Shown here: positions 1-9,435 of the stretch, piece after piece
How the letters are laid out: each line of letters begins with the position of its first letter
Position numbering within the stretch: the stretch's first letter is position 1
NCBI GenBank assembly: GCA_947491755.1
Contig: CANLKV010000002.1
Span: 744,001-808,000 of the forward strand
Length of the DNA stretch: 64,000 nt
Direction of reading: 5' to 3'
Source: an uncultured Nonlabens sp.
Lineage (GTDB): Bacteria; Bacteroidota; Bacteroidia; Flavobacteriales; Flavobacteriaceae
The notes under the pieces: generated by a model
What the model was told of the DNA's origin: nothing
What the model saw: the letters and a program-made list of their open reading frames with translations, nothing else
Database searches by the model: none
Translations under genes and position numbers: made by a program

Positions 1-1
1 C

Positions 2-1561
2 AAGCTGCCTACATTTATCGATACCATGATGCAGAATAAATGGCTGGGGAGCAAATCTGGACAAGGATTCTACAAAAAAATAAAGGGTAAAGACGGTAGT
101 AGCGAGATCCATGGATTGGATTTAGAGACTATGGAATACAGCTTGCAACCCAAAGCAAAATTTGCCACGCTAGAGCAAACTAAAAGTATTGATCATGTAC
201 CTGATCGCTTCCCTGTTCTGGTAAATGGCAAGGATAAAGCGGGTGAGTTTTATCGTAAATCTTTTTCTTCGTTATTTGCTTATGTGCAGCACCGGATCCC
301 AGAAATCTCTGACGAATTGTATCGTATTGATGATGCAATGAGCGCGGGCTTTGGATGGGAAAATGGCCCGTTTGAAATTTGGGATGCCATAGGTGTAGAA
401 AAAGGAATAGAATTAATGAAAGATCTAGGCAAACAACCCGCATCATGGGTTGTAGAAATGCTAGAGAACGGACACCAATCATTTTATACGATTAAAGATG
501 GTGCTTCTTACTACTACTCTATTCCAGATAAGAACTACGTTAAAAAGCCTGGTCAGGACTCCATAATTATTTTAGATAACATCAGAAAATCTCAAGAAAT
601 ATGGAGCAACTCTGGCGTATCGATTCAAGATCTAGGCGATGGGATTATCAACTGCGAATTCCGCAGTAAAATGAACTCTATAGGTGGTGATGTTCTTGCT
701 GGAGTAAATAAAGCCATTGATCTAGCTGAGGAAAGCTATGACGGTCTTGTTATTGCAAATCAAGGAGCTAATTTCTCTGTAGGTGCTAACATAGGAATGA
801 TCTTTATGATGGCAGTAGAGCAAGAGTATGATGAGTTGAACATGGCAATTGCACAATTTCAAAAGACTTGTATGCGATTGAGGTATTCAAGCATTCCTAC
901 GGTAGTGGCACCTCGACAAATGACTCTGGGCGGCGGTTGTGAAATGGCCTTACATGCAGATGCGGTCGTTGCTCATGCAGAAACGTATATAGGTCTGGTA
1001 GAATTTGGCGTTGGTGTCATCCCTGGCGGTGGTGGTTCAAAAGAAATGACCCTGCGGGCGGCTAAAGGTTTTGATAAAGGGGATGTAGAATTAAATCGCT
1101 TGAGAGAATACTTCCTTACTATAGGACAAGCTAAAGTAGCTACAAGCGCCTATGAAGCCTATAATCTGGGGATTTTTGAAACCGGTAAGGATATCGTTGT
1201 GGTTAATGAATCACACCAGATAGCTACTGCTAAAAGTAAAGCGCGCATGCTGGCGGATATGGGATACACGCAACCACCTCCTAACAACTCAATAAAGGTT
1301 CTAGGACAACAAGCACTAGGAATGTTTCTTGTAGGTACAGACGCAATGCAGGCCGGAAAATATATAAGTGAACACGATAAGAAAATTGCTAACAAACTAG
1401 CCTACGTAATGGCAGGTGGTGATTTGAGTCAGCCGCAAGAAGTGTCAGAGCAGTATTTGCTGGATCTAGAACGAGAAGCCTTTTTAAGTCTAACGGGAGA
1501 ACGAAAGACACTGGAACGGTTGCAGCACATGTTGCAAAAAGGAAAACCTCTAAGAAACTAA
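2..1561 (+). CDS. 3-hydroxyacyl-CoA dehydrogenase / enoyl-CoA hydratase fusion (3' part)
   Basis: Multifunctional beta-oxidation enzyme cut by the left window edge. The frame is open from base 2, so the ATG at 26 is internal and not the start. The visible part begins in the C-terminal helical domain of 3-hydroxyacyl-CoA dehydrogenase; the stretch HRIPEISDELYRIDDAMSAG and GFGWENGPFEIWDAIG is typical of it. The rest is a crotonase (enoyl-CoA hydratase) domain with LGGGCEMALHADAV and GLVEFGVGVIPGGGG, which carry the two expected catalytic glutamates. The NAD-binding Rossmann domain should lie upstream of the window. The domain order, dehydrogenase first and hydratase last, is the reverse of E. 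coli FadB; I recall it as usual in Bacteroidota. The thiolase gene starts 4 bases after the stop, so the two are surely co-transcribed. Confidence 0.93.
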   Translation, partial: KLPTFIDTMMQNKWLGSKSGQGFYKKIKGKDGSSEIHGLDLETMEYSLQPKAKFATLEQTKSIDHVPDRFPVLVNGKDKAGEFYRKSFSSLFAYVQHRIPEISDELYRIDDAMSAGFGWENGPFEIWDAIGVEKGIELMKDLGKQPASWVVEMLENGHQSFYTIKDGASYYYSIPDKNYVKKPGQDSIIILDNIRKSQEIWSNSGVSIQDLGDGIINCEFRSKMNSIGGDVLAGVNKAIDLAEESYDGLVIANQGANFSVGANIGMIFMMAVEQEYDELNMAIAQFQKTCMRLRYSSIPTVVAPRQMTLGGGCEMALHADAVVAHAETYIGLVEFGVGVIPGGGGSKEMTLRAAKGFDKGDVELNRLREYFLTIGQAKVATSAYEAYNLGIFETGKDIVVVNESHQIATAKSKARMLADMGYTQPPPNNSIKVLGQQALGMFLVGTDAMQAGKYISEHDKKIANKLAYVMAGGDLSQPQEVSEQYLLDLEREAFLSLTGERKTLERLQHMLQKGKPLRN

Positions 1562-1565
1562 GACA

Positions 1566-2759
1566 ATGAACAAAACAGCATATATAGTAGCCGCAAAAAG
1601 AACAGCGGTAGGGAAATCAGGAAGAGGCGTTTTTAGGTTCAAACGACCTGACGAACTCGCTGCAGAAACAATACAGGGAATGTTAAAAGATTTTCCTGAT
1701 TTTGACAAAGGTCGCATCGATGATATGATCATTGGTAATGCAATGCCTGAGGCAGAACAAGGACTTAACATGGCGAGACAAATATCATTGCTTGCTCTGG
1801 ATCGTGTTGATGTCCCGGGTACAACTATCAATCGATGGTGTGCCTCTGGTCTTGATGCTATAGGGGCTGCGGTGGCAAGAATCCAGTCTGGAATGGCAGA
1901 TTGTATAGTGGCCGGTGGTGTAGAAAGTATGAGCTATGTGCCCATGGGCGGTTATAAACCCACACCAGATTATAAACTAGCAAAAAGCGGGCACGAGGAT
2001 TATTACTGGGGCATGGGACTCACTGCAGAGGAGGTTGCAAATGAATACAATGTTACTCGAGAAGAACAAGATCAATTTGCCTATGAATCGCAAATGAAAG
2101 CGCTTAAAGCACAAGAAGAAAACCGTTTTGAAGATCAAATTGTGCCTATCGAGGTAGAGGAAGTTTACCTAGACGAAAATGGTAAAAAGCAAACCAGAAC
2201 TTATACGGTGACCAAGGACGAAGGACCGCGCAAAGGAACAAATGTAGAGGCATTATCAAAACTAAAACCTGTTTTTGCCGCTGGTGGTAGCGTCACGGCA
2301 GGAAACTCTTCTCAGACCAGTGATGGAGCAGCCTTTACACTAGTCATGAGTGAAGAGATGGTAAACGAGCTGGGCATTAAACCTATTGCAAGGATGGTAA
2401 GTTTTGCCGTCGCCGCAGTTGAGCCACGTATTATGGGGATCGCTCCTATCGAGGCCATCCCTAAAGCCTTGCGACAAGCTGGTTTAAAACAAGAAGATTT
2501 AGCACTTATTGAGTTAAATGAGGCTTTTGCCAGTCAATCGGTAGCTGTAGTTCGCGAGCTAGGACTCAACAAGGATATCGTAAATGTCAATGGTGGTGCC
2601 ATTGCACTGGGGCACCCACTGGGCTGTACTGGGGCAAAATTATCGGTGCAAATATTTGATGAGATGCGCAAGCGTGGAAATCAAGGGAAACACTGTATGG
2701 TTACCATGTGCGTAGGAACAGGACAAGGCGCAGCTGGCATATTTGAGTTTTTGAATTAA
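1566..2759 (+). CDS. fadA: acetyl-CoA C-acyltransferase (3-ketoacyl-CoA thiolase)
   Basis: Thiolase of 397 residues, the usual family length. It carries out the last step of beta-oxidation, cleaving 3-ketoacyl-CoA with CoA. The acylated cysteine is C92 in NRWCASG, the active-site histidine is about H350 in GHPLGCTGAK, and the second cysteine is about C382 in MCVGTGQG. The CxGxGQG form resembles FadA-type degradative thiolases, whereas biosynthetic enzymes have CNGGG. It sits directly behind the dehydrogenase/hydratase and ahead of an acyl-CoA dehydrogenase, so the three genes supply most of the beta-oxidation cycle. A second, more AtoB-like thiolase lies at 49415-50590. Confidence 0.93.
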   Translation: MNKTAYIVAAKRTAVGKSGRGVFRFKRPDELAAETIQGMLKDFPDFDKGRIDDMIIGNAMPEAEQGLNMARQISLLALDRVDVPGTTINRWCASGLDAIGAAVARIQSGMADCIVAGGVESMSYVPMGGYKPTPDYKLAKSGHEDYYWGMGLTAEEVANEYNVTREEQDQFAYESQMKALKAQEENRFEDQIVPIEVEEVYLDENGKKQTRTYTVTKDEGPRKGTNVEALSKLKPVFAAGGSVTAGNSSQTSDGAAFTLVMSEEMVNELGIKPIARMVSFAVAAVEPRIMGIAPIEAIPKALRQAGLKQEDLALIELNEAFASQSVAVVRELGLNKDIVNVNGGAIALGHPLGCTGAKLSVQIFDEMRKRGNQGKHCMVTMCVGTGQGAAGIFEFLN

Positions 2760-2795
2760 TGGCCCTATATATTTGTTTTACAAGATTTTATTGAG

Positions 2796-2815
2796 TTCGC
2801 TTTCGCGAAAGCGAA
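2796..2815. repeat. dispersed palindrome copy 1, intergenic
   Basis: This copy extends to a perfect 20-base palindrome, TTCGCTTTCGCGAAAGCGAA. It lies between the thiolase and acyl-CoA dehydrogenase genes of the beta-oxidation run. No T-tract follows, so it is not a standard terminator. Confidence 0.97.
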
Positions 2816-2924
2816 TTTGACAAAGATCTAAACCTCGATAAATAGAGCATCCAGTTTTAATCATAGAAATAAACAAGACTAAATACTAATCGTAGGCACC
2901 GCCTACAACCCAAATAATACTGAA

Positions 2925-4733
2925 ATGGCAACAGAGACAACTGAAAAAAATATGATAAGAGGCGGTCAATTTATCGTTAAAGAAACCGCGGCAGAAGATG
3001 TGTTTACTCCAGAGGACTTTACCGAGGAGCAGAACATGATGAAAGAATCGGTAACCGAATTTGTGGATAAAGAAATCGTTCCTCACAAAGAGCGTTTTGA
3101 GAAAAAAGACTATGCACTCACTGAAGAAGTCATGCGCAAGGCTGGTGAGATGGGCTTTTTAGGTGTAGCCGTACCAGAAGAATACGACGGTCTAGGGATG
3201 GGATTTGTCTCTACCATGCTGGTTTGTGATTATATCTCTGGTGCAACTGGATCGATTGCAACCGCTTTTGGGGCACATACAGGTATTGGAACCATGCCTA
3301 TAACTCTATATGGTACTGAAGAGCAAAAGAAAAAATATGTGCCTAAACTAGCTACTGGCGAGTGGTTTGGAGCTTACTGTTTGACAGAGCCAGGTGCAGG
3401 ATCTGATGCCAACTCTGGAAAAACTAAAGCAGAACTGACCGAGGATGGAAAACATTATAAAATTAACGGTCAGAAAATGTGGATTTCTAATGCTGGTTTC
3501 TGTAATGTATTTGTCGTTTTTGCTAGAATGGAAGATGATAAAAACATCACTGGTTTTATTGTAGAGAATGATCCTAGCAATGGTATTACCATGGGAGAGG
3601 AAGAACACAAACTAGGGATTCACTCCTCTTCTACCCGTCAGGTGTTTTTTAACGATACAATGGTACCTGTAGAAAATATGCTAGCAGGACGCGGTGAAGG
3701 TTTTAAAATAGCCATGAATGCACTTAATGTGGGTCGCATTAAACTAGCTGCTGCCTGTCTGGATGCACAGAGACGCGTGATAACACTGGCCACTCAGTAC
3801 GCAAATGATCGTGAGCAGTTCAATACGTCTATTGCAAAATTTGGTGCAATTCGCAAAAAAATAGCCGACATGGCTACTAATGCTTATGTAGGTGAGAGTG
3901 CGTCATATCGTGCTGCCAAAGACATTGAAAACCGCATACACAAACGCCAGGAAGAAGGAGCGTCATTTGCAGAGGCAGAATTAAAAGGCGTTGAGGAATT
4001 TGCAATAGAATGCTCTATCCTTAAAGTTGCTGTGTCAGAAGACATGCAGGAATGTGCCGACGAAGGAATTCAAATCTATGGTGGAATGGGCTTTAGCGCA
4101 GACGCCCCTATGGAGGCCGCATGGCGCGATGCTCGCATCTCTCGTATTTATGAAGGAACTAACGAGATCAACCGTATGCTAGCCGTTGGAATGTTGGTAA
4201 AGAAGGCTATGAAAGGTCATGTAAACCTACTCGAGCCAGCGATGGCCGTAGGTCAAGAGCTCACCTCGATTCCTTCCTTTGATACGCCAGATTATACCCA
4301 GTTATTTGCAGAAGAAAAAGAAATGCTAGGAAAGCTCAAAAAAGTGTTCTTAATGGTTGCAGGTAGTGCCGTACAGAAATTTGGTACAGAGCTGGAGGAG
4401 CACCAGCAAATGCTACTGGCAGCATCTGATATTCTCATCGAGATTTACATGGCAGAAAGTGCAATTTTGAGAACTGAAAAAAATGCCAACCGTTATGGTG
4501 AAGAATCTCAAAAAGAACAGATCGCTATGTCAAAGTTGTATCTGTATAAAGCTGCAAAAATCATTCAAGCGCGAGCAGAAGAAGGTATTGCAGGCTTTGC
4601 AGAGGGTGATGAGCAACGCATGATGTTGATGGGCTTAAAGCGCTTTACAAAATATGCCAACTTACCTAATGTGATCGAATTGAGGAACGTTATCGCAGAT
4701 AAAGTGACAGAACAAAACAAGTACCCATTCTAG
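2925..4733 (+). CDS. acyl-CoA dehydrogenase, long (VLCAD-like) form
   Basis: FAD-dependent enzyme of the first beta-oxidation step, oxidising acyl-CoA to trans-2-enoyl-CoA. At 602 residues it is much longer than the roughly 380-residue short-chain forms and has an extra helical C-terminal region (about 430-600), as in very-long-chain enzymes. Visible motifs are CLTEPGAGSDA, the substrate/FAD loop MWISNAGFCNVF, QIYGGMGFSADAPMEAAWRD, and RIYEGTNEINRML with the glutamate expected at the catalytic site. It follows the thiolase after a 165-base gap holding palindrome copy 1. It could be read with the upstream genes or from its own promoter. The ATG at 2925 gives an N terminus with no signal peptide, as expected for a cytoplasmic enzyme. 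Confidence 0.93.
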   Translation: MATETTEKNMIRGGQFIVKETAAEDVFTPEDFTEEQNMMKESVTEFVDKEIVPHKERFEKKDYALTEEVMRKAGEMGFLGVAVPEEYDGLGMGFVSTMLVCDYISGATGSIATAFGAHTGIGTMPITLYGTEEQKKKYVPKLATGEWFGAYCLTEPGAGSDANSGKTKAELTEDGKHYKINGQKMWISNAGFCNVFVVFARMEDDKNITGFIVENDPSNGITMGEEEHKLGIHSSSTRQVFFNDTMVPVENMLAGRGEGFKIAMNALNVGRIKLAAACLDAQRRVITLATQYANDREQFNTSIAKFGAIRKKIADMATNAYVGESASYRAAKDIENRIHKRQEEGASFAEAELKGVEEFAIECSILKVAVSEDMQECADEGIQIYGGMGFSADAPMEAAWRDARISRIYEGTNEINRMLAVGMLVKKAMKGHVNLLEPAMAVGQELTSIPSFDTPDYTQLFAEEKEMLGKLKKVFLMVAGSAVQKFGTELEEHQQMLLAASDILIEIYMAESAILRTEKNANRYGEESQKEQIAMSKLYLYKAAKIIQARAEEGIAGFAEGDEQRMMLMGLKRFTKYANLPNVIELRNVIADKVTEQNKYPF

Positions 4734-4754
4734 AATGACCATAATGTAAATGTG

Positions 4755-4790
4755 AAAATGCCTTGAATTTCTTCAAGGCATTTTTATTTT
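4755..4790 (+). terminator. rho-independent terminator after acyl-CoA dehydrogenase
   Basis: Stem ATGCCTTGAA / TTCAAGGCAT with a short loop, followed by TTTTTATTTT. It lies just after the acyl-CoA dehydrogenase stop and closes the beta-oxidation run. Confidence 0.85.
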
Positions 4791-4884
4791 AAACCACTAG
4801 GTGAATGTTAACCTACCGCAATCCATTTAGTTCTCGATGGTCACCCTTAACAATTTGCTAAGGAACCCATCACATTCAAAATAA

Positions 4885-4892
4885 TATGTTTG
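4885..4892 (+). promoter_or_regulatory. Bacteroidota -7 promoter element before mscS-type gene
   Basis: TATGTTTG matches the Bacteroidota -7 consensus TAnnTTTG and ends 15 bases before the ATG at 4908. The nearest upstream TTG (4855-4857) is 27 bases away, longer than usual, so only the -7 element is convincing. A very short 5' leader would result. Confidence 0.4.
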
Positions 4893-4907
4893 TAAAAAAT
4901 ACTGTTT

Positions 4908-5720
4908 ATGAAAGATTTTAGTTTACAAGACATCATCGATCTTGTTTTGGAATATGGGATACCGCTATTAAAAGCAATCCTTATTTATTTTATAGGATCT
5001 TGGCTTATTAAAAGAGCTATCAAGGTCACGACAAAAATTATGATTGCAAGAGAGTATGAATTGACTTTGCAAAAATTTCTAATTAATATAATCACTTGGG
5101 TATTGTGGATATTATTAATCGTTGCCATAGTAGGAACGCTGGGTGTGGAAACGAGTGGTTTTGCTGCTGCTCTTGCAGCCATGGGTCTTGCAATAGGGCT
5201 TGCCTTGCAAGGATCCTTGTCAAATTTTGCTGGTGGCGTGCTTTTGTTGCTATTCAAGCCATTCCGTGTGGGCGATACTATCGAGGCTCAAGGAATTACT
5301 GGTACGGTTAAAGAAATTGATATCTTACAGACTAAAGTAGTCACCTTCTCGCGCAAACTGGCAATCATCCCTAACGGCCCACTGCTCAATGGTAACATTA
5401 TCAATTTTGATACAGAAGGTATCCTGCGTGTAGAAACAGAAATAGGAATAAGCTATGATGCAGATATTCCTAAAGCGCTAGAGGCGCTGCGCAAACTGGC
5501 CGAGGATCATCCACTTACCTTAAAAGATCCTGCCCCAGTAGTCGAGGTAGTTACAAATGCAGATAGCAGCATCAATATCATGGTGCGCCCTTATACAAAA
5601 ACTGAGGATCACTGGACGGTATTCTTCTATCTACAGAAAAACTTTAAATCTACGCTAGAGGCAATAGGTGTTGAAATCCCTTACCCTCATCGTGTTAACC
5701 TTGTCAAAAAACAAGATTAA
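4908..5720 (+). CDS. MscS-family mechanosensitive ion channel
   Basis: Small-conductance mechanosensitive channel of 270 residues, close to E. coli MscS (286). It should open under membrane tension and release solutes on hypo-osmotic shock. Three membrane segments are visible at about 15-35, 55-75 and 85-110. The third is the Gly/Ala-rich pore helix (AALAAMGLAIGLALQGSLSN), followed by the conserved FKPFRVGDTIEAQGITGTV beta domain and a cytoplasmic alpha/beta domain ending in PYPHRVNLV. It is a single gene between terminators on both sides. Confidence 0.93.
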   Translation: MKDFSLQDIIDLVLEYGIPLLKAILIYFIGSWLIKRAIKVTTKIMIAREYELTLQKFLINIITWVLWILLIVAIVGTLGVETSGFAAALAAMGLAIGLALQGSLSNFAGGVLLLLFKPFRVGDTIEAQGITGTVKEIDILQTKVVTFSRKLAIIPNGPLLNGNIINFDTEGILRVETEIGISYDADIPKALEALRKLAEDHPLTLKDPAPVVEVVTNADSSINIMVRPYTKTEDHWTVFFYLQKNFKSTLEAIGVEIPYPHRVNLVKKQD

Positions 5721-5742
5721 GCAAGCGCAACAGGCAATTGCT

Positions 5743-5773
5743 TTGAGCCATTCCATACGGGATGGCTTTTTTG
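5743..5773 (+). terminator. terminator after mscS-type gene
   Basis: Hairpin AGCCATTCC / GGGATGGCT with a short loop and a T-run. It ends transcription of the channel gene just before palindrome copy 2. Confidence 0.75.
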
Positions 5774-5794
5774 TACATGTGATTGTAGGGGTCT

Positions 5795-5810
5795 CGCTTT
5801 CGCGAAAGCG
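5795..5810. repeat. dispersed palindrome copy 2, intergenic
   Basis: Exact CGCTTTCGCGAAAGCG. It ends 10 bases before TATCTTTA (5821-5828), a possible -7 element of the M28 peptidase gene. If that promoter is real, the palindrome covers the spacer and could affect its use. Confidence 0.97.
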
Positions 5811-5839
5811 TAACAATAAGTATCTTTAAAATAAAAAAC

Positions 5840-7177
5840 ATGAGATTTTTCACCCTTTTACTTCTATGCACCGGGTTATCGATGGCACAAGTACCCTCTG
5901 ATCATCAACTAGATCTGTACCATATTATCGATGAAATAAGCGCCGATCGCATTGAAAATGACGTGCGCAAACAGGCGGGTTTTGGCACGAGAAACACTTT
6001 TTCAGACACGCTGAGTGATACGCGTGGAATAGGCGCGGCTAGACGCTGGATCAAAGCAGAATTTGACAAAATATCTGCCGATTGTGGCGGTTGTCTTGAA
6101 GTTTTTTATCAAAAGGACCTGGTCACTACAGATATGGGAAGTAGGGTGCCTAAGGATGCCTATGTGGTCAATGTGGTCGCCATACAACGTGGCAGCGAGA
6201 ACCCTAATGATTTTGTGATGATGAGTGGCGATATTGACTCTCGCGCTAGTGATACAATGGATTTTACTACAGATGCCCCAGGAGCAAATGATAACGCCAG
6301 CGGTATGGCAGGGACGATTGAGGCGGCCCGGGTGTTAAGCAAGCGCCAGTTTAGTAATTCCATAGTTTATGTAGGACTGAGTGGTGAAGAGCAAGGCCTA
6401 TTTGGCGGAAAAGGTCTCGCAGACTACGCCAAAAAGAATAATTGGAATGTCATCGGTTTTTTAAATAACGACATGATAGGAAACATAGAAGGAGTCGATG
6501 GTGTGATTGACAATCGCGAGTTCAGAATTTTCTCTGAACCTACTGACCCAACAGAAACTGACAGAGAACGTGGTGCGCGGCGTTTTTACGGTGGTGAGGT
6601 AGACGGTATTTCTCGACAGCTAGCTAGATACATCCATAATAGCGTGCAGACCTATATGCCAGAAATGAGACCCATGATGGTGTATCGATTGGATCGTTTT
6701 GGCCGTGGTGGACATCACCGCCCTTTTAATGATCTAGGCTTTGCAGGAGTTCGCATTATGGAGGCACATGAGAATTACACGCAGCAACATCAGGACATAC
6801 GTGTAGAAAATGGTATCGCCTATGGTGATGTAGTAGCTCATGTCAATTTTCCCTACGCACGCAAATTAACAGCTGTCAATGCTATTAATCTTGCACAACT
6901 AGCCTGGGCCCCTACCCGACCTCAAAATGTAAAAATAGGAGGAATCGTTCAGGCAGATGCCCGTCTAGCATGGGATAAAGTGGATGGTGCCGTGGGCTAT
7001 CGAGTCTATTGGAGAGATACCACGAGTCCCATCTGGGATCACTCTAGATATGTAGGGGATGTTAATGAGTTTACACTAGATGGTATTGTGATTGATAACT
7101 TCTTCTTTGGCGTTGCTGCGGTGGGCAGTGATGGTATAGAAAGTATCGTTTCATTCCCGTCAGGAACCATGCGTTAA
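5840..7177 (+). CDS. secreted M28-family metallopeptidase with C-terminal Fn3-like domain
   Basis: Exported zinc aminopeptidase-like protein of 445 residues. A signal peptide is clear (MRFFTLLLLCTGLSMAQ, cut near residue 17). The catalytic domain shows APGANDNASG (D151 as bridging metal ligand), GLSGEEQGLFG (E183 base, E184 ligand), NNDMIGN (D211) and a late EAHENYTQQHQD histidine region. The first metal-ligand position, normally His in GHxDS, is Asp131 in SGDIDSR. I believe some bacterial M28 proteins share this, but it may change metal binding. Residues about 355-440 look like a fibronectin type III fold (ADARLAWDKVDGAVGYRVYW). Start and signal peptide agree. It is a single gene with terminators on both sides. 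Confidence 0.88.
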   Translation: MRFFTLLLLCTGLSMAQVPSDHQLDLYHIIDEISADRIENDVRKQAGFGTRNTFSDTLSDTRGIGAARRWIKAEFDKISADCGGCLEVFYQKDLVTTDMGSRVPKDAYVVNVVAIQRGSENPNDFVMMSGDIDSRASDTMDFTTDAPGANDNASGMAGTIEAARVLSKRQFSNSIVYVGLSGEEQGLFGGKGLADYAKKNNWNVIGFLNNDMIGNIEGVDGVIDNREFRIFSEPTDPTETDRERGARRFYGGEVDGISRQLARYIHNSVQTYMPEMRPMMVYRLDRFGRGGHHRPFNDLGFAGVRIMEAHENYTQQHQDIRVENGIAYGDVVAHVNFPYARKLTAVNAINLAQLAWAPTRPQNVKIGGIVQADARLAWDKVDGAVGYRVYWRDTTSPIWDHSRYVGDVNEFTLDGIVIDNFFFGVAAVGSDGIESIVSFPSGTMR

Positions 7178-7197
7178 AATACAGCTATGGTGTTTGA

Positions 7198-7230
7198 AAA
7201 GAATACCCCATACAGGGTATTCTTTTTTGT
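7198..7230 (+). terminator. terminator after M28 peptidase
   Basis: Strong hairpin AAGAATACCC / GGGTATTCTT with a T-run, 20 bases after the peptidase stop. Confidence 0.88.
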
Positions 7231-7278
7231 TTAATTTAAGAGCATATTTGAAAATGATAATACAAAAACTCTTGCATC

Positions 7279-7662
7279 ATGAAAAAAACAGGCCCTTTGC
7301 AATCATTAATTACAGTATCTGAAGATACCTGCTTTAAACCTGTATGTATATATGAAGATGATGAAGGAGGAAAACTCTATGCATTTTTTCAATGGGAAGA
7401 CCCCTACACCCTAGCCCGGGCGGTATTTAGTGAATTGCCTGGAAATAAACAGGTAGGCAAAGTATATTTTGATAAAAATGAAAATCTACGTATCGTGCTT
7501 AAAAAATCTGCACGAGTCTTTAAACGTTTCCGTATTGATAAAACACTAAAAAGGGATGTCAAATACCCTATCATTATCGATTTTAATGGGAAACACGATG
7601 ATGAGGAAAAAAATGGAGACCCTACAAATCCTGGGAATGTTATTTTAAGAAAAAAGCCCTAA
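7279..7662 (+). CDS. hypothetical protein linked to a two-component system
   Basis: Protein of 127 residues that I do not recognise. It has no signal peptide or membrane segment. It is rich in charged residues, with a basic central stretch (KKSARVFKRFRIDKTLKRDVK) and an acidic, Asn/Gly-rich tail. It seems to be a small soluble beta-rich protein. Its stop codon directly abuts the histidine kinase ATG (7663), so it is almost certainly co-transcribed with the kinase and response regulator. The region between the preceding terminator and this ATG (7231-7278) would hold the promoter of the three-gene unit. It could be an accessory, partner or target of the two-component pair, but nothing in the sequence shows which. 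Confidence 0.75.
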   Translation: MKKTGPLQSLITVSEDTCFKPVCIYEDDEGGKLYAFFQWEDPYTLARAVFSELPGNKQVGKVYFDKNENLRIVLKKSARVFKRFRIDKTLKRDVKYPIIIDFNGKHDDEEKNGDPTNPGNVILRKKP

Positions 7663-9435
7663 ATGTTAAAAAGGTATTACACACTTATTGCCTTCCTAGT
7701 TCTATTTAACTTCTCGTGGGGTCAAGAAGCATTGCTGCAACAAGTAGAAGAATATCATGAAGTAGGAGCTTACACAGAGGCACAACCTATTTTAACACAA
7801 ATTGATACTGCTGGGTTTGATAAAATTAAGAGAGGTAAGTTTTTATATCATACCGCTTTATCTAAAATCAACATTGATGCTAAATTAGTAGAGGCGTATC
7901 AAATACTCTTAGGTGCTAAAAAGATCGTTCAGCAAAATGATCTTGCATTCCTGTTTGATATTAATGATGAGCTCATATATACTCAGCTGGCGTTATCGTC
8001 TATAGATGAAAATATAGAGGCACTAATGGAAGAAAATTTTGCCATTGCTCAGGAACTCAATGACCCTAATCTATTAATAGGTTGTAATGAGTATCGATTC
8101 TATCAAATTGAAAGAGATGATCCTGACCAACATGCAAAACAAATTGCTTTATTCCGAAACTCCCTAGAAATTGCTCAGAAAAATAATCTTGACGTGCAAT
8201 ATGGGAACAACCTTATCAATCTAGCAAGCGTTCATGATAATGCAGCACAGTACGATTCGGCATTAGTATACTATGAGAAGGCAAAGGACTACGTAAGAAC
8301 AAAAGATTATTTGCCTACAAAAATTGGGTACTACAATAATCTAGGAAATACTTACAAGAATCTAGAAAGGTATAAATATGCTATTGACACCTATCTAGAA
8401 GGCTTACAATGGTCCAACCAGCACGAAACAAATTACTTGAGAGGGGTACTTCTCGCAAACCTGGCAAATGCTTATGAGCAGAATGAAGATTTTGAAAATG
8501 GTTTACAAACGTTCAAAAAATACCTTAACCATGTAGACTCTCTTGATCAAGTAGAACGTCATAAAGCCATTCAAGAACTGGAAGCTAAATACCAGGTACA
8601 GGAGCGCAAACTAGAAAACGCGGAACTGAGCGCAGAAAATGAGCGTCAAAAAACGATGACTATTGCAATCGCTGGAAGCGCTTTTACGCTATTGCTTATT
8701 AGTGGTTTTATCTATAACAACCAGCGCAAGAAAAAACGACTTGCATTGCAAGAGGCAGAGCTGGAAAAACAACGTGCTGATAACCTCATGAAAAATCAAG
8801 AACTAGCCACTATTGATGCCATGATATCTGGACAGGAGAAAGAACGCAAACGCCTGGCACAAGAGTTACACGATAATCTAGGCAGTAGCCTAACCACAAT
8901 AAGGTTATATTTTGAAAATTTAAAAACGCATTTCAAGGAAGAAACCTCTACAGAAATTTATTCGCGAACCGATAAATTACTGGAAGAAACCTATAGTACT
9001 ATAAGAAGTATGTCGCACAATCGTCACAATGGAGTACTGGCGAGCAAAGGACTGATTCCATCGCTAGAAAAATTGGGCAAAAACTTAACTGATAGTGGCA
9101 GAATCAAGGTTTATATACACCATCATGGAATGAATCGCAAGCTAGAAAACTCGCTAGAGCTAAATATCTTTAGAATGCTACAAGAGCTGCTCAACAATGT
9201 GATCAAACATGCCAAAGCAACCAGCACCACATTAAACATCGTAGGAACCGATGACGCCATAAGCCTTATGATTGAGGATAATGGTAGGGGATTTACCCTT
9301 GCAAAGCACAAGGAAAATGAGGGTATGGGACTTTACAGTATTGAAAAAAGAATTGAAGAAATGGGTGGTACAATGGATATAGATTCCAGTCCAGGTAATG
9401 GTACCACGATATCAATTGATATTCCTATCCTATGA
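7663..9435 (+). CDS. TPR-containing sensor histidine kinase (HisKA_3 type)
   Basis: Sensor kinase of 590 residues. A signal peptide (residues 1-20, ending SWGQ) leads into a periplasmic helical-repeat region of several TPRs (about 25-310, for example YNNLGNTYKNLERYKYAIDTY). A coiled coil and one membrane segment (about 332-352, TIAIAGSAFTLLLISGFIY) follow. The cytoplasmic part has a NarX/DesK-like dimerisation domain with the phospho-accepting His in ERKRLAQELHDNLGSSL (about residue 402) and an HATPase domain with NNVIKHA (N box), DNGRGF and GMGLYSIEKRIEEMGG. The TPR-TM-HisKA_3 layout is common in Bacteroidota. Its stop overlaps the response regulator start by four bases (ATGA), so the two are a cognate pair. 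Confidence 0.93.
   Translation: MLKRYYTLIAFLVLFNFSWGQEALLQQVEEYHEVGAYTEAQPILTQIDTAGFDKIKRGKFLYHTALSKINIDAKLVEAYQILLGAKKIVQQNDLAFLFDINDELIYTQLALSSIDENIEALMEENFAIAQELNDPNLLIGCNEYRFYQIERDDPDQHAKQIALFRNSLEIAQKNNLDVQYGNNLINLASVHDNAAQYDSALVYYEKAKDYVRTKDYLPTKIGYYNNLGNTYKNLERYKYAIDTYLEGLQWSNQHETNYLRGVLLANLANAYEQNEDFENGLQTFKKYLNHVDSLDQVERHKAIQELEAKYQVQERKLENAELSAENERQKTMTIAIAGSAFTLLLISGFIYNNQRKKKRLALQEAELEKQRADNLMKNQELATIDAMISGQEKERKRLAQELHDNLGSSLTTIRLYFENLKTHFKEETSTEIYSRTDKLLEETYSTIRSMSHNRHNGVLASKGLIPSLEKLGKNLTDSGRIKVYIHHHGMNRKLENSLELNIFRMLQELLNNVIKHAKATSTTLNIVGTDDAISLMIEDNGRGFTLAKHKENEGMGLYSIEKRIEEMGGTMDIDSSPGNGTTISIDIPIL

Noticed and set aside
26..1561. The ATG at 26 as the start of the first gene
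   Set aside because: The frame is open to the window edge and the protein begins in the middle of a dehydrogenase domain, so the true start is upstream.
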